Shown here: in pieces, positions 33,901-46,200 of the stretch
Layout: the number at the start of each line of letters is the position of its first letter
Position numbering within the stretch: the stretch's first letter is position 1
Assembly: GCA_000149265.1 (NCBI GenBank)
Contig: CH003228.1
Span: 2,243,016 to 2,307,015, forward strand
DNA: 64,000 nucleotides
Direction: 5' to 3'
Origin: Ciona savignyi
Taxonomy: Eukaryota; Chordata; Ascidiacea; Phlebobranchia; Cionidae
The notes under the pieces: generated by a model
Seen by the model: only the letters and a program-made list of their open reading frames with translations
What the model was told of the DNA's origin: nothing
The model's database searches: none
Made by a program: the position numbers and the translations under genes

Positions 33901-36900
33901 TAAATCATTCACGTTAATATGTTATTTTTAACAGAGCCAAAAACAAATCTGTTAATTGCTGTCGACACCAAATGGCTGGAACACCGACATGTAAGGATGA
34001 CCCAGAAATGGATACGTTTTCCATTGAAGGAACCTATGCCGTGGTAAGATTCTATTGTTTGTATGTTTTATGAAGAAAACATTTTTTATTGCAGTAATCC
34101 TAAAATATTAAAATACAGGATTTATGAATGGCCATTGGTTTCTTTTTGAATACTAAACTGCGACTTCGTTGTTAAACGATAATAAACGTGCATTGTACAA
34201 AGTTGTCCGGCCCGGTGGTCTAGCGGTTTCGTCGCCTTTCAATCAAAAGGTTGCAGGTGCAAAACTGGCAGCTAGCTAGTCGGTTGTGTCCTTGGGCAAG
34301 GCACTTTACGGACATTGCCTGATCCCAGCGGATTAATGGGTTCTACCAAATTGAAGGAACGTGTCTATCATATACAACACACTGCAATAGCTCCGGTAAC
34401 CCGACGATGGGCGCGAGGTGATCTGACGATTGCCCGTGTGTTAACCCCCTTGGTTTTCCCATTCACGGGGATAAACATGAATATCCTATCCTATCCTATC
34501 CTAAACGTTCAGGTTCATTCTTTGTCTCCACTGTTTGCATCTGAAACCTCTTTAAATTGGGTGTTTTTCCCTTATATCGATATAATTTTCCATTTTTACA
34601 TTTAGATTAAAGATAAATATCTGTTACGATAAGATAAAAGATAAATTCTATCATTATCCTACAATGAATAAAATATATCATACTACAGATGACCAAGCGC
34701 ATTAACAACTTAGCACTTCTTCTTGGAGGGAGACAAATGCTTTTCGAACGCCTATGTCATGCTCTGGAAATCCCAATCAGCATTGCATCATCAGTGAACA
34801 CATCAGCTGCAAACTCGGAGACATTCGGCTGTTTAAGTGGCTCATATACCTGCAATACTAGAACTGTAAGTTATTTAGGTTTTACAACATTTGGTGATTT
34901 TTCACTCAATGGTCTAGAAAGATTTTATCCTACTTTAATCAGTTTTTGGTATATTGAAATGATTTGGTATTGTTTCTTTTTCTTTCAGATTAGTTTTGAT
35001 TCAAATGAGAGTGAAACTGGCAGCGAAGACACGGTCGTTTTTGTTGGTCCCTGCGCCCAGGGCTTTGAAGACGAAGATCATGCTTCAGATGAAAACTCAT
35101 CTCTGGTTTGTGAAGACGGCGACAATGAAAATGTTAATCATCCTGAAGCCGTGGACTCAAGCTTACAGACATCTGATCAACTAGATGGAAACAACAATTC
35201 GGATGAAAATTATGGGATGATCGACGCAGATTCACAAAACCAGCAGATGAATTCTGTTTCCGGGTTCACCAAGCGGTTCCGCCGATCACTTACAATGCAG
35301 GAAGGTGGTAATCAGACCCAAGAGCGACCCAGACCACGGAGTTCTACTGAAGGGGACAAGGTCTTCGAACCAGAGTCTATAATGATGCTTGGAATTACTC
35401 CACTTCTGGTAGGCTGTTCTTTATGTTTGTAGCCGTAAGTTATGGGGTGTTGCAATATAGGCATGGTTGTTGAGGGCGTGAGGTGGGCTTGATTATCAAC
35501 CAGACTGTTGTAAAGTGAAAATAAGCCAATTTGTTATGTAAACGAGGCATTTGTGGGACGTTACTTGAAACTAGTGAACTAAACTAAAGAAAAATTTCAA
35601 AAGTAAACAACTTCAGTAACCGAACTGTAAGCATGTGATATTTTGACAAGCCTTTTTTACCACCCATGTGTGCTTTCCCTCACAAACAGATACCAAACGT
35701 CATCAGGGTCCTCTTAAATTTAATGCAAAACATAAAAACTCATAAAGTGGCGTAATCCTTGGCATAAGATAACCACAGAGTTACAATGCATGAGTAAAAC
35801 CATGTTATAAAATAAAAACAAACATTTCACTCCTACTTTTGCGTTTACAACTATCTGTTACTCATTGATAGTTAAAATTAATTTAAACGCTACCAGCAGT
35901 TTAAAGATTTTCACGGGGTTACGAACTCTTTCGTAAAGCGCAAACTGAGAAAAGGTATTTGTTGATCGCCAAACATGACTTTTATAAATATGCTGAATCA
36001 CGCACGCAAACGTTTTGAAGTTTGTTTATTTTTTGCAATTTGTTTGTTAACAAACATGCACAACTACAAGCATGTGATGAGGTAGTGTGCAATTGTATCG
36101 TAAAATAGATAACATTTCCGCAACCATGCCATGGCAAATGCCTGAACCTTTGTTTGTATAGTTGTCCAGCCGCGTTGTATGGAGGTTCGATCACGATGTA
36201 CATATCACACAGTTGCGGGTTCGATCCATATACTCGACACTTACAACTCTTGCCATGTAATATTGAAGTAGCTCTAAATGATGTCCGTGTTACGCCGCTA
36301 TTATTTCACCCAGAGATATAAGCATCATACAATTTACGCTATAGTACTAAAATTAAAAAAATAACTTTAACAGCTTAGGAAAAAAGTGAGCAATGGCTCC
36401 GTGCGAGAGAAATGTCGACTGCGAGCATGAGATAATTTAAAACAGTTCACGATCATCTAATTCTATTGCAGGATCCCAACCGACGAAGAGATAAACATAA
36501 AAAGCGATGTACACAGTAGCGTTATAATTTATGACTTCCGTTGATTTTCAGGAACGCTGCGCTGAGTGTGCGGAAACCTGTGTTCGAACTTTGTGTTCTG
36601 TTCTCGGCTGGCGCGTAACAAGAGAAGTGCGTCATCGGCTCAGTGAGCTGTTGGACCAACCAGCAAAATTTCTTTCGCGTGCCGTCAGTCCTGCAGGGGC
36701 AGTGTTTGTGGAAATGTGCGAGGAATATTTCCAACCTATTCTAAGCGAGCTGTCGCACGTTTTAAATCAACTTTCCGACCATGTCTGCACCCAAGTCTTG
36801 ATTTACACCCACAGGGCTATTTGGAAACTGCTGCTTGAGGTGCGTAAACCAACGTATGATGTTACATGCAACTTAGACGACATTAGGATTGGTAGTTTAC

Positions 36901-38882
36901 CACTAACGCTGTCATCATATCTACCAGATTTTCAGGAAAAGTGTAACAAACCTCAGCAAGGGAACATTTGATCCTCGGAAACGATCATTTCTTCTTCTCA
37001 ATCTCTTCCGCTTCCTTCTTAATATTTTCGCGTCATTTGGTATCATGCAAGAAAGTGAGCTAGCTGAGGATCAGTCCACGCTCCAACTCCTAGAGCTTTA
37101 TACACTATCGACGCCAAAAGTAGTTACCATGTACGAGTCGCTGGAAGAAAATGATCATCCCGTATGTTTTAATTATGGTTCCATTTCACAGAATTATTTA
37201 CATAACTGTCCTTAGTTTACTGCTCGTTTACGTAGAAATTCAATCATTGTTTTGGTGAACACGCCTTACTAATTTTATCAATAACGAAACGTAAACTGTG
37301 CACACCTTTTGTTCGCTAGATAACAGACATTATCTTTCGCTTTCATGATACTTTTCTCCGCAGCGAACACGTTACACGATGAACCCGCATTTGCGTAAGC
37401 TATGTCAGCAGCAGAAGTCTTTCAGCGGTCGGCAACTCTTGCTTCATGTGAGCCAGCTCTACGTCAGCTTGCCCGAATATAAAGGTGACTGCAAATAGCA
37501 TTTACAAAATGGTAACCTTCACGGTTACTGTATCACGTTAATGCTTCATGACATGCGTAATATGGCATAATGAATAATTATTCCATACTGCGGTATAAAC
37601 GGTGTTATTACACGTACAGCTAAAGCGAGGGCCCAACAAAAATGCGAACAGTTGATCAAGCAAAACATTATTTCCCTGTTGTTCGTTCGGGAGGTGAACA
37701 ACTGTCGGCTGCCTGACCTCGTGGACGACACTCTTTCTTCCAGATACGGTGCGTAATATGATATAAACGCATTGTAGCTCGATTGCGGTGCTTTTCCGAA
37801 TTTCTACAGATATATCGTCGGGCCAATTAGCTTGGTGGGTTATCTTTACAGCCGATGGGTTGCAGATTAGCAAAACAGATTAGCAAAACAGATTAGCAAA
37901 TGGTCACTTGCGGGTTGGTCCTTGGGAAAGGTACTTAACGGACAGTTCATGAACCTAGTGGATTGAAGGTTTTGCCAAATTAAATAAACGTCTTAACACA
38001 ATACACTGCAACAGCCAGGAACCGACGGTAGGCGTGCAATAATCTTACGATTGGCCATATGTTAACGCCTCTAGCTTTTTCCCATTCGCGGGGATAAACT
38101 TGAATATCTTATCCTTATATTCTTAGCACCATGCAAATGCAAAATCCAAATCATAACATCACTGTCAACATGGTAGGTTCATCTACGTCATCAGCACGAG
38201 AGGGCGCAAGTAGCCCTGCCTCGTCTTCCGGCGAATTCACGTCTCCCCTGGAGTCGGATTCTGATGGAGGTCAAAACGTCACCGACCCAACCCAATTTTA
38301 CCCAGATGACGAACATTTCTACGCCGCTGTCCTCACACTCAGTGATGTCCCGGTTAGTAGCAATGTAGTGGTAAAGAAATATATTCACACCCAAAACGAA
38401 GTTATTCAACATACATACCGAGTAGTCCTAGATACCGCCCGGGATCCACATTGAACCTTTTACTTTTGGTTATCATGTAATTGTCTGTAACACGAAAATG
38501 ATTGTATGGCTTGATCACACTCCACTCGCATTTTACGAATTCTTTATTAAACAATGTTATCTGTTTTTAACAAAAACGCGCCAGCTACTGTACACACACA
38601 AAATAAACCAGTTTGATTGAACGTAACATTACAAAATCCCAGTAATCACTTATCGGTTAATCGGAAACCCTTCTTAACGTTATCGCAAACACGTCCGACC
38701 TTACATTGTCTCGGTCACAGTTTCATCATTTGAACGAGCTGGATTCGGACGGCACCGACACCCACCACATGCGATGTATACTGGAGAGTCGGGCGAAACA
38801 TGACTGGGAAGCTCGGGAGTTTCTGAAGCAACGAGGTCATTACCGTCGCTGGTTCCAAGGTTGCCTCTGTATTTCGCTATAA
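27945..38882 (+). CDS. unc13d: Munc13-4/BAIAP3-like MUN-domain protein
   Basis: Twenty-four exons join in phase into about 1,486 residues: 27945-28057, 28276-28553, 28964-29007, 29061-29214, 29271-29310, 29382-29577, 29851-30003, 30197-30469, 30712-30799, 31342-31513, 31784-32092, 32230-32554, 32640-32839, 32996-33119, 33628-33749, 33935-34043, 34689-34865, 34989-35408, 36552-36839, 36928-37161, 37364-37484, 37620-37752, 38127-38352 and 38721-38882. LLREFAMRYRISPLTQSVLL fits the MUN start. LSDHVCTQVLIYTHRAIWKL, then LELYTLSTPKVVTMYESL, fits MHD2. The end (AAVLTLSDVP, then CILESRAKHDWEAREFLKQR) resembles the C2B tail of UNC13D. Such proteins bind SNAREs to prime vesicle or granule exocytosis. 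I see no N-terminal C2A, and C2B looks degenerate. A read-through form ends at 38454. Assignment to UNC13D rather than BAIAP3 is uncertain. Confidence 0.62.
33300..33500 (-). repeat. Decayed SINE in an intron of the Munc13-4-like gene
   Basis: CCAAAGCTATTGCAGTATGT and nearby blocks weakly match the antisense SINE body. It is old and partial. Confidence 0.35.
34206..34502 (+). repeat. tRNA-derived SINE, best full-length copy
   Basis: The head CCGGCCCGGTGGTCTAGCGG resembles a tRNA 5' half with an A box (TGGTCTAGCGGTT). GGTTGCAGGTGCAAAAC is B-box-like. The body includes GTCCTTGGGCAAGGCACTTT and CCCGACGATGGGCGCGAGG, and the tail is a short tandem repeat of CCTAT. I take this as the reference for the other copies. 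It lies in an intron of the Munc13-4-like gene, in sense. Confidence 0.9.
37900..38116 (+). repeat. SINE without its head, directly before a splice acceptor
   Basis: It starts near the GGTCCTTGGGAAAGG block and ends with GGGGATAAACTTGAATATC and the TTATCCTTAT tail. The acceptor TTCTTAG of the exon at 38127 follows about 10 bases later. Confidence 0.75.
38602..38607 (+). terminator. Polyadenylation signal for the short Munc13-4-like form
   Basis: AATAAA lies 148 bases after the read-through stop at 38454 and before the last exon at 38721. This suits an alternative 3' end. Confidence 0.5.
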
Positions 38883-41800
38883 GGAAAACTACTACTTGTG
38901 CTGCTGGTGTTTTACTTGTTATAGTGTAGAATATATCCAGCCGATAGGAGACTTTCTATATAGCGGAAACGATCACTAAATTTTCTTCATGTTTCGTATA
39001 ATATTAAGCATTTGTCCTAATGAGCCATACCTCCAACATAAGACACGCCATGAACAACAAAAGTTTCTGATTATTTTTTTTATAAATACATGAGCTGACT
39101 TATGTTTAAATAGCGCCAGCTTTTTTAAGATTACTTTTTGTAAAATGGTATTAAAGACCGGAATCTTCCCATATACTCTTACGTATTGATATTCTTTTAC
39201 TAATACAGAGTGCTTTATCACAGTTAATTGTTATAAACTTTGTGGTAAGCAAGCATTTATATCGCCATATCAAAATTTAAAACTATGTTTACAAATATGT
39301 TAACTGTAAAAGATAACTGTCTTGATACAACCTGTTTTAATTGTTTTTTTTTAAGTAATTCCACCCTTTATACGCACATTATATTGTGCAATTTTAGGTG
39401 TTGCTCATGTCACAAAAACATGGTATTTTTGGGCTAGAATTTATACTAGAATGGATTTATCACCGTTTGTTTTTAAATTATGAAACGGTCGCGAACCATT
39501 TGATGCCGTTTCTTGAATGTAATTCGGCAAAGTTTTCTTTCCGCGATGGGCTCGTTACTAAGACGGGCTGATTCCTATAGAAAATCGTTATAAATTATAC
39601 CTTTGTGCACTAAAGATTGGTAAAAGGATTCAGTACTCCGGTCGAAAAACCGAACCGGATATAAACAACTTTTCTTACCGGCACTAAACTGTGCGGTTGT
39701 GTCTAAGACTAGATGCTTTACAGACATTGTTCCAACACAGTGGGATCCAATGGAATGTTCTCAATTGCAGTTATAAATAATTACCACTGTAAAATACTCA
39801 TATACAGCTTAAAACGAGTGTTGATGTTTTGAAAACTGTTTTTTTAAAGACTGGCAGTGAATAGTATTTATTCTGGGGACAAGGTGTTTACGACTATTTT
39901 ATTTCGTTTTTATTGTAATTCGTCGTGAACGTATAATATAGGCCAAATTTTTTTTGGTATGTTCTTTTGTACTTCATCAGTGTTGTTAATACGTCAACTG
40001 TGTTTTGTGGAAAATCCTTTTGTGTCTTGTACATACTGCCGCAATACCGCCAATACGTAGAAGCTTATTGTAAATGTTATACTATCAGATGTGCAATAAT
40101 ATTTTTTTCGCTTGTGCTTTTTAGCTTGTGCAATATACGTAGCCTGGAAGCTTTTTTGTATAAATATGGCAAAATTACAATTCGAATTACTTAAATACTG
40201 TCTCTGTTTTATTTGATTGATGCTTATTAGTCACATGTTTCTTAAATTTAGTATATTTTAATTAAACAAGCGTATTTTAATAGTCAAGCCGCAAGCGCGT
40301 CATGTATTGATAATTAGCAAATTACTGTAATACGAATGGTTAGAGCGGTCGATTCATATTCCAAATTCTATATCAAAACGGTCTGAGTGTCTGAGTGACG
40401 AGACAATTATGCGCTCGAAGCTTGGTCCGATAAAAAAGTACTGCAGTAAATGATGAGCGTCAAGTAATACTAATTGGGTTGTAAAAAGCGAGAGCTGTAG
40501 TTATGTTTCTTTTTTTGTGAAAAAGAACGAAAAATGGTCGGTAATTTTAAAACAACATGAAATATAATGCGGATTTAATTGTAAAGCACATGGAGCCTAT
40601 CGTTATAATCATCCTTAAATAGATTTTATTTGGACTTTCATCAACAAAAGCGATTGAGTCACTGGGAAGGAGCATTTTTCGGTAATTCAATAAGATATGA
40701 TCGGCAATTTGAAAACTCGTTTAAAGTAAATTGCCAGTCGTCTCGTACATTCGCCCAAGGGAAAAATCATCGTCTTCGGGATATTATTACATCTGAATAT
40801 AACTGCAGTTTTTTATTCACTAGCTCTTTTTGTATTGGTGCGTGTTGAAAAACTAATGTGTTAATATGTCCTGTATCAGACTCGCTATAAGCGCTACAAG
40901 GTATAATTGAGCGCTGTTTTTGATTAATCTCGTTAATTAAAACTTTTTGTAACTTTCATAATTATTGACAGGTCTAAGCTGGTGTTCTAATATTAAAAGG
41001 TAATGTGATTTAAATTAGGCTAAAAGACAAATAATTAGTTTAGTATAATTTCCACTAAGCCGTTGTAGGCTCTGATACTCTACCTCGAGAGACGGATTGT
41101 CAATTTGATTTGATTTCCACTTCGAGCGTAAAAGGCCGGAAATCGATACGCCCGTGGACCATCAGCGTTTTCCGGTAGATTTAGACAATATCTAAAAAAG
41201 TCGAACGTTCGCGCTTTCGAGTTCAGTGGTTTTAAAAAGGCGTTCGCTTAGTATACGATGCGGCCGGCAGGTTGTTTGGTATCGTAAGTTGTCGTGTTCT
41301 TCAAATAAGATTTATGAACAGTAGCATATGGCGGGAGGGCTTAGCGACCGAATTTCCCAGTCGTCCGGTAATGAGTGGTTTCGTTGGATACTCTCTCGAT
41401 TAATAACCCGGAGCGGCACTATTCCCTGCTGACCATTGTCCAGCAGAAATCCGCCTTCGGTCACGGTAATTTAACGCCGCTTAATCGCTCGGTCAATTAA
41501 AAGTCGCTCGAGTTACGAAGAAAGCGTGTTCGGGTTGCCACCGATAGGAAGTTCTATTTGTAATCTCGCCTTTGTGGTAGTTCTATTTTGTAATCGTGTC
41601 AGTTTCAATGGATTGTGTATGCTATCCACCAGGTGCAGAGTGGGAGAACCAGAGCTTCTATTCCAACAATAATAGTTGGTGTAATGATAAATAATTTAAA
41701 CTGGTGCTATAGAAAAGCTTTACCCGAGTAGCTTTCAGTCATGTGTACCAAATGAAGCGTTTTCTGCTCACCTGTATATTTTCAGGCCCAAAATTTAAAA

Positions 41801-43231
41801 TGTTATAACATAAGATAATAGGATGTATATGTAAATAAACAGAGATGTGAATTGCGTCCTAATAAAGAAAATCTATAGTCGAACAGGCAATTACCGCGGC
41901 GGCAATTTGAAATTGCATTACCATGTTCGTATTCCAGTGTTTATTAGTTTTGGCAAGCCGCGACAGAATCTCACATATGGCAACCGAAGTTTAAAATTTA
42001 AGAAATGTCAGTTTTAAAGAACAGGTGCAAGAAAGTTCAATTTACTTCGGCTGTTTTGAATATTAAGCATATTTTTAAATGCCACTAGACCTGCGATTTT
42101 AGACAATTTATACAAGGTGCTTCCCGATTACTATACAGGTCACGATAAGCTTACCGGGCGTTCTTTACTATCTTCTTAACCCTGTAGCATACTGCAGTTC
42201 GGATTAAATATCTAATAACCCTAGCGGGCGGAAAGGGGACTCCGGCAATGAAAATAACTGCACCTGGTGCTGATCTATAATTGGAACATGATAAGAATAA
42301 CATGCGCTTTGACGCCCTTTGTCATCAAATCTTACGTGATTGGTCGCCTAAAACGACGCTCGGTATGGAATTATAGTATCGACTCAATGTATATATCGAC
42401 TATATGTATATATAGCCTACATCAAGAATATATTCTGAATTACGACAGCAGACCGTGCAAAAGCTTAGCTGATTAGGCCTACTTAGATTTTAAAGAGTTT
42501 AAAGGTTTAAATTAGTCTAATGGGTTTACCCAAACGAATGGGCCAGACTTACCCTTATAAATCTGCACAGTAGAAACAAAGAGATATAAACACATTTTAA
42601 TACAGCCTTTGTGGGCAGAATTTTCTTTAGTGAGCAGAATTGCAGACTATTAATGTTATTGGCGCCAACAAAGCCTTCGAACAAATCAAAGAAGATGGTA
42701 ATCCTCAGTATTTTGAACATCGATTCTTTGTGGTGGTGCTACAGCATACGAGGTGGCATTGTAAATGTTCGATTAGATGTGACGGCACCGTTTGGTAAAA
42801 AACACGATAGGCGACAATTTAGATTTTCATAGAGAAAATCGTACATGTATATATCTTGCCTTGGCTGGCAACGCTACTCCTGCGGTATGGATTATGGGAT
42901 AACATAATATGACTAGACACAATAGCTCATTCCCACAGCGTGATGCGCCAGACTTATATTAGTGACAAGCAATATGCCTTTTTCCCTCTTACGCTTTGGC
43001 ACAACTGACGTAATGTGTCGGCTTCTTCGAAGGATTTGAGGAATGAAGTTTTTGTCGCGGGTTACACAGTTCTAAGCCGATTGTTTATATACTGGTTTAT
43101 TTTTCTTGTTTGATTAATCTATTAATAATCAGAGTCGGTTGGCTTGTCGTTGCAGGTGATACCCGACCTGTGCTCTCGGTGTTCGCAGGTGATACAAAAC
43201 AATTTAAAAGTAGTTAGTTTAATGTAGCCAA
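38883..43231. other. 4.3-kb gene-poor region upstream of THSD7
   Basis: No exon with splice support was found; open frames are short and domain-free. A weak SINE fragment lies near 39690-39760. The region probably carries the THSD7 promoter, non-coding 5' exons and cis-regulatory DNA. The block 41050-41560 stands out in base composition. Confidence 0.5.
41050..41560. promoter_or_regulatory. CpG-richer block, candidate promoter or enhancer
   Basis: It contains many CpG steps (for example GTCGAACGTTCGCGC, ATACGATGCGGCCGGC and CGACCGAATTTCCCAGTCG) inside otherwise AT-rich DNA, without an open frame or repeat match. A regulatory role is inference from composition only. Confidence 0.35.
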
Positions 43232-46200
43232 GTGTTAGGTGTGCGGATGCCTTCATCCCAAGGATACAGGATATCGCGGGGCCACTGCTGTGGTTGTGGA
43301 ACGGAAATGGACACTAAGGTTAAATCGGATACATCAAAGAAAACACAACATCAAACAATAAGCCGACGAAACGAAACTTCGGCGGCGATAAAACAACTCG
43401 CGCTACTTTTCTTGTTTACATTGTCCCAGTACAGTACAGTCTTGTGGATACATGTAGATGCGACCAGCACCGGAGTCTGGAAAACAGGTAATCGTGTTGC
43501 GTAAATAAATACTCGACTGTTTTTATTTCCGCTAAGCGAATGCTGTGTAAACGCGATAATAGCATTGTAAACTGCTCTGCGGTTATTTGGGTGACTTCAA
43601 GAGCGTACGCGTAGCTTGTAAACTGCAGACTTTTAACTTTTATTATTTTTCATTTTTATCCAACTTATCATCCAATTCTAAAGCCCCTTTTGAGTTATTA
43701 GCGTATTTATAGGTGACCGTTTTGGGGGCTATAAAAATTTAACACCTGGTCATTATTTTTAAATATCTTTAGTTTAATTCATATTTCTTGCATTTTACTA
43801 AACCAAGGATAAGCCCATGCTAAGAAGTAATCACCGATTACTATAATTAACTATATTAAATGTAAACCAGTACTTACAATATTTATAAAACTGGAGATCC
43901 AATTTTCATATATATTAAACCTTTGTGTACAAATATTTCATTTCATACTTACCAATTAAACTTTTATTAATTTAATTATATATTACTGTACTAGCTAAGA
44001 TTAACACACACACACATATAGGTCCCTGGGGTCCGTGTGGTAGCGAAACGTGTGGCCCAGGTGGATTGCAGCTGCGCAGTGTTGCGTGTGAGGATGCAAT
44101 TCAACATTATAAAACACGGAAGGAAAATTGTCAGCAATTCGAAAGACCTACTGACAGAAGACCTTGCTTTAAAGTATGGCACTCCCATGTTTCAATTAAT
44201 TTAGATGTCATTAATGGTGTCCAAAACCTAATATCTTGGCAGTACCATATGTTCATTTCGATAATCACACTTAAATATGCTTGATTTATGTGAACAAGCT
44301 GACGTTCATCTAATTGTAAAATTGTGAGCATAATACAGGTATTGAGGTATATATAAAGAAAATTATAATTTGACAATTTCCTGTTTTGTACCATTGGTCC
44401 AGTAATTATTGCACTTAAAACATGAAATCTATAAATTGTTTGTTAGTAAATGATTTTTTTGTTCACTTTTTTCTGTGTTGTTATTCAAAAAAATATTTCG
44501 ACTGTTTAAATCAGCTTTATGTAAAATACACAAAGCTTTGTTCTATTTATGTATTTTGTTATAGATCTGTGATGAACACCGGTATGCTTACAGTTGGGAT
44601 GTGGGGCCGTGGGAGGTGTGCCTTAATCCCAATCCATCTCAAATGCAAAAGTTGGAGGTGGTTTCTAATTGTGGAATTCACAGTAGTCCCAGGGGTATGC
44701 AGATACGTCAATTAAGATGCGTCAAAAATTCTAACACTTCGATAACTGTGGATGATGCCGTTTGTGAAAGGTCAGTCAGTTTTGTTTTGTAGTTGAAACA
44801 GGGATTTTCTTGAATAAACACCATGCTGGTATTTTAATGTTTTAGTATAGTTTATTATAAACATACCTTACTCGATAACCCTACTGGTATCTATGTTGTG
44901 GTTTGTCACTTGTTTTAGCCAAAAACATAGGATCTTTGATTTAAAGTTTTATATTTTTGTTTGTAATTGGCACCTCAATTTGTCTGCTTTGGACTGTTGA
45001 AGTAAAAACACTGATTCATGGTTTGATAAAAAGCGATGCGACTTTTTCTTGCTTGTCTTATTGATTACTTGCCTAATCAAGCTTTCAGTCTGAATTTTTA
45101 ATGAAGATCTGTTGCACTAATGCTTCAGTCATGTCATTACATGTTTCGTGAAAGCTAAATTTTGTTACCGCTGCTACTTTTTAATAGATTTTTTAGTGCT
45201 CCCAACCATCAACAAAGCTGCCGGGTTCCATGCCCACAAAACTGTGTGGCATCACTGTTTAGTAGTTGGAGTGCTTGTAGTGCAACATGTGGAAATGGGA
45301 CACGGACACGAGTAAGTCTTGTTTGTAATCTACAAGGCACTACATTTTACTTTTAGTTGGCTTTCATTTATATTTTTTCCATAGCATTCAAATGTGCACA
45401 TTAACCAATAGTTCAGTTTAAAAAACTTAAATTTGGAAATTAATTTGAATTTTATGTCTTTTAGACAAGGTCCATTGTCAGGGTCGCAAAATATGGTGGA
45501 CTCTCTTGTCCACTGTTGTCTGAGAGCATCTCTTGCGAGGAAGTTCCGTGCAAGGATTTCAACATAGCAACCAATCAACATAATCTGAAATTTGGTGAAT
45601 GGAGCACATGTCGCCGTGCCAAAGCAGATGTGTGTAAATTTTTCTTTCTCAATGATATGTTTACCAAATTTTGCATACATAGTTAGGGTTGAAACCAACA
45701 TTACATTAAGCGCATCAAACACCAAAAACCATGTTAAAAAACATAATTTAAAAGGATAGTATAATGTTGTATTCCATTCAAGTCTATTGACTTTATTACA
45801 TGGCAAGCACAAATATTTTGAATGCCGATTAGGTTTGCACCATACCAGCAGTTGAGTCTAGTAAGACTATTCCATCTGGAATATTAAATAAAAAAGATAA
45901 GTTTTTATTTAAACAGTCGAATTAAGAATTGTTTTAAAACGCAGTGGATTATTAAAAATTTTTTCTTTTAGTTGAAATCTATTGAAAGAAGTTCTGGCAG
46001 TCAAAGAAACAACCGACGAAGAAAGTCACGAGTAAATGTAAGGCTGGTGGGCACAAGAACAAGACAAGTTGATTGTTTAACAAAGCATGGAGCTGTGGTT
46101 GGTGGCAGGTATGTCATTATCTCCTGCTTATCTAAATGTGTTTGTAAAACAAAACAATTTTGAAAATTAAATCATGTATTGGTACAAGCATGCAATACAA

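Noticed and set aside
27945-38882. CCDC142-type protein as the identity of the 24-exon gene
   Set aside because: One helical segment looked similar, but the MHD2-like LYTLSTPKVVTMYESL order and the C-terminal EAREFLKQR tail fit the Munc13-4/BAIAP3 family better.
40630-40848. 72-codon frame upstream of THSD7
   Set aside because: No domain, no splice signals in phase, and no relation to the THSD7 N-terminus.
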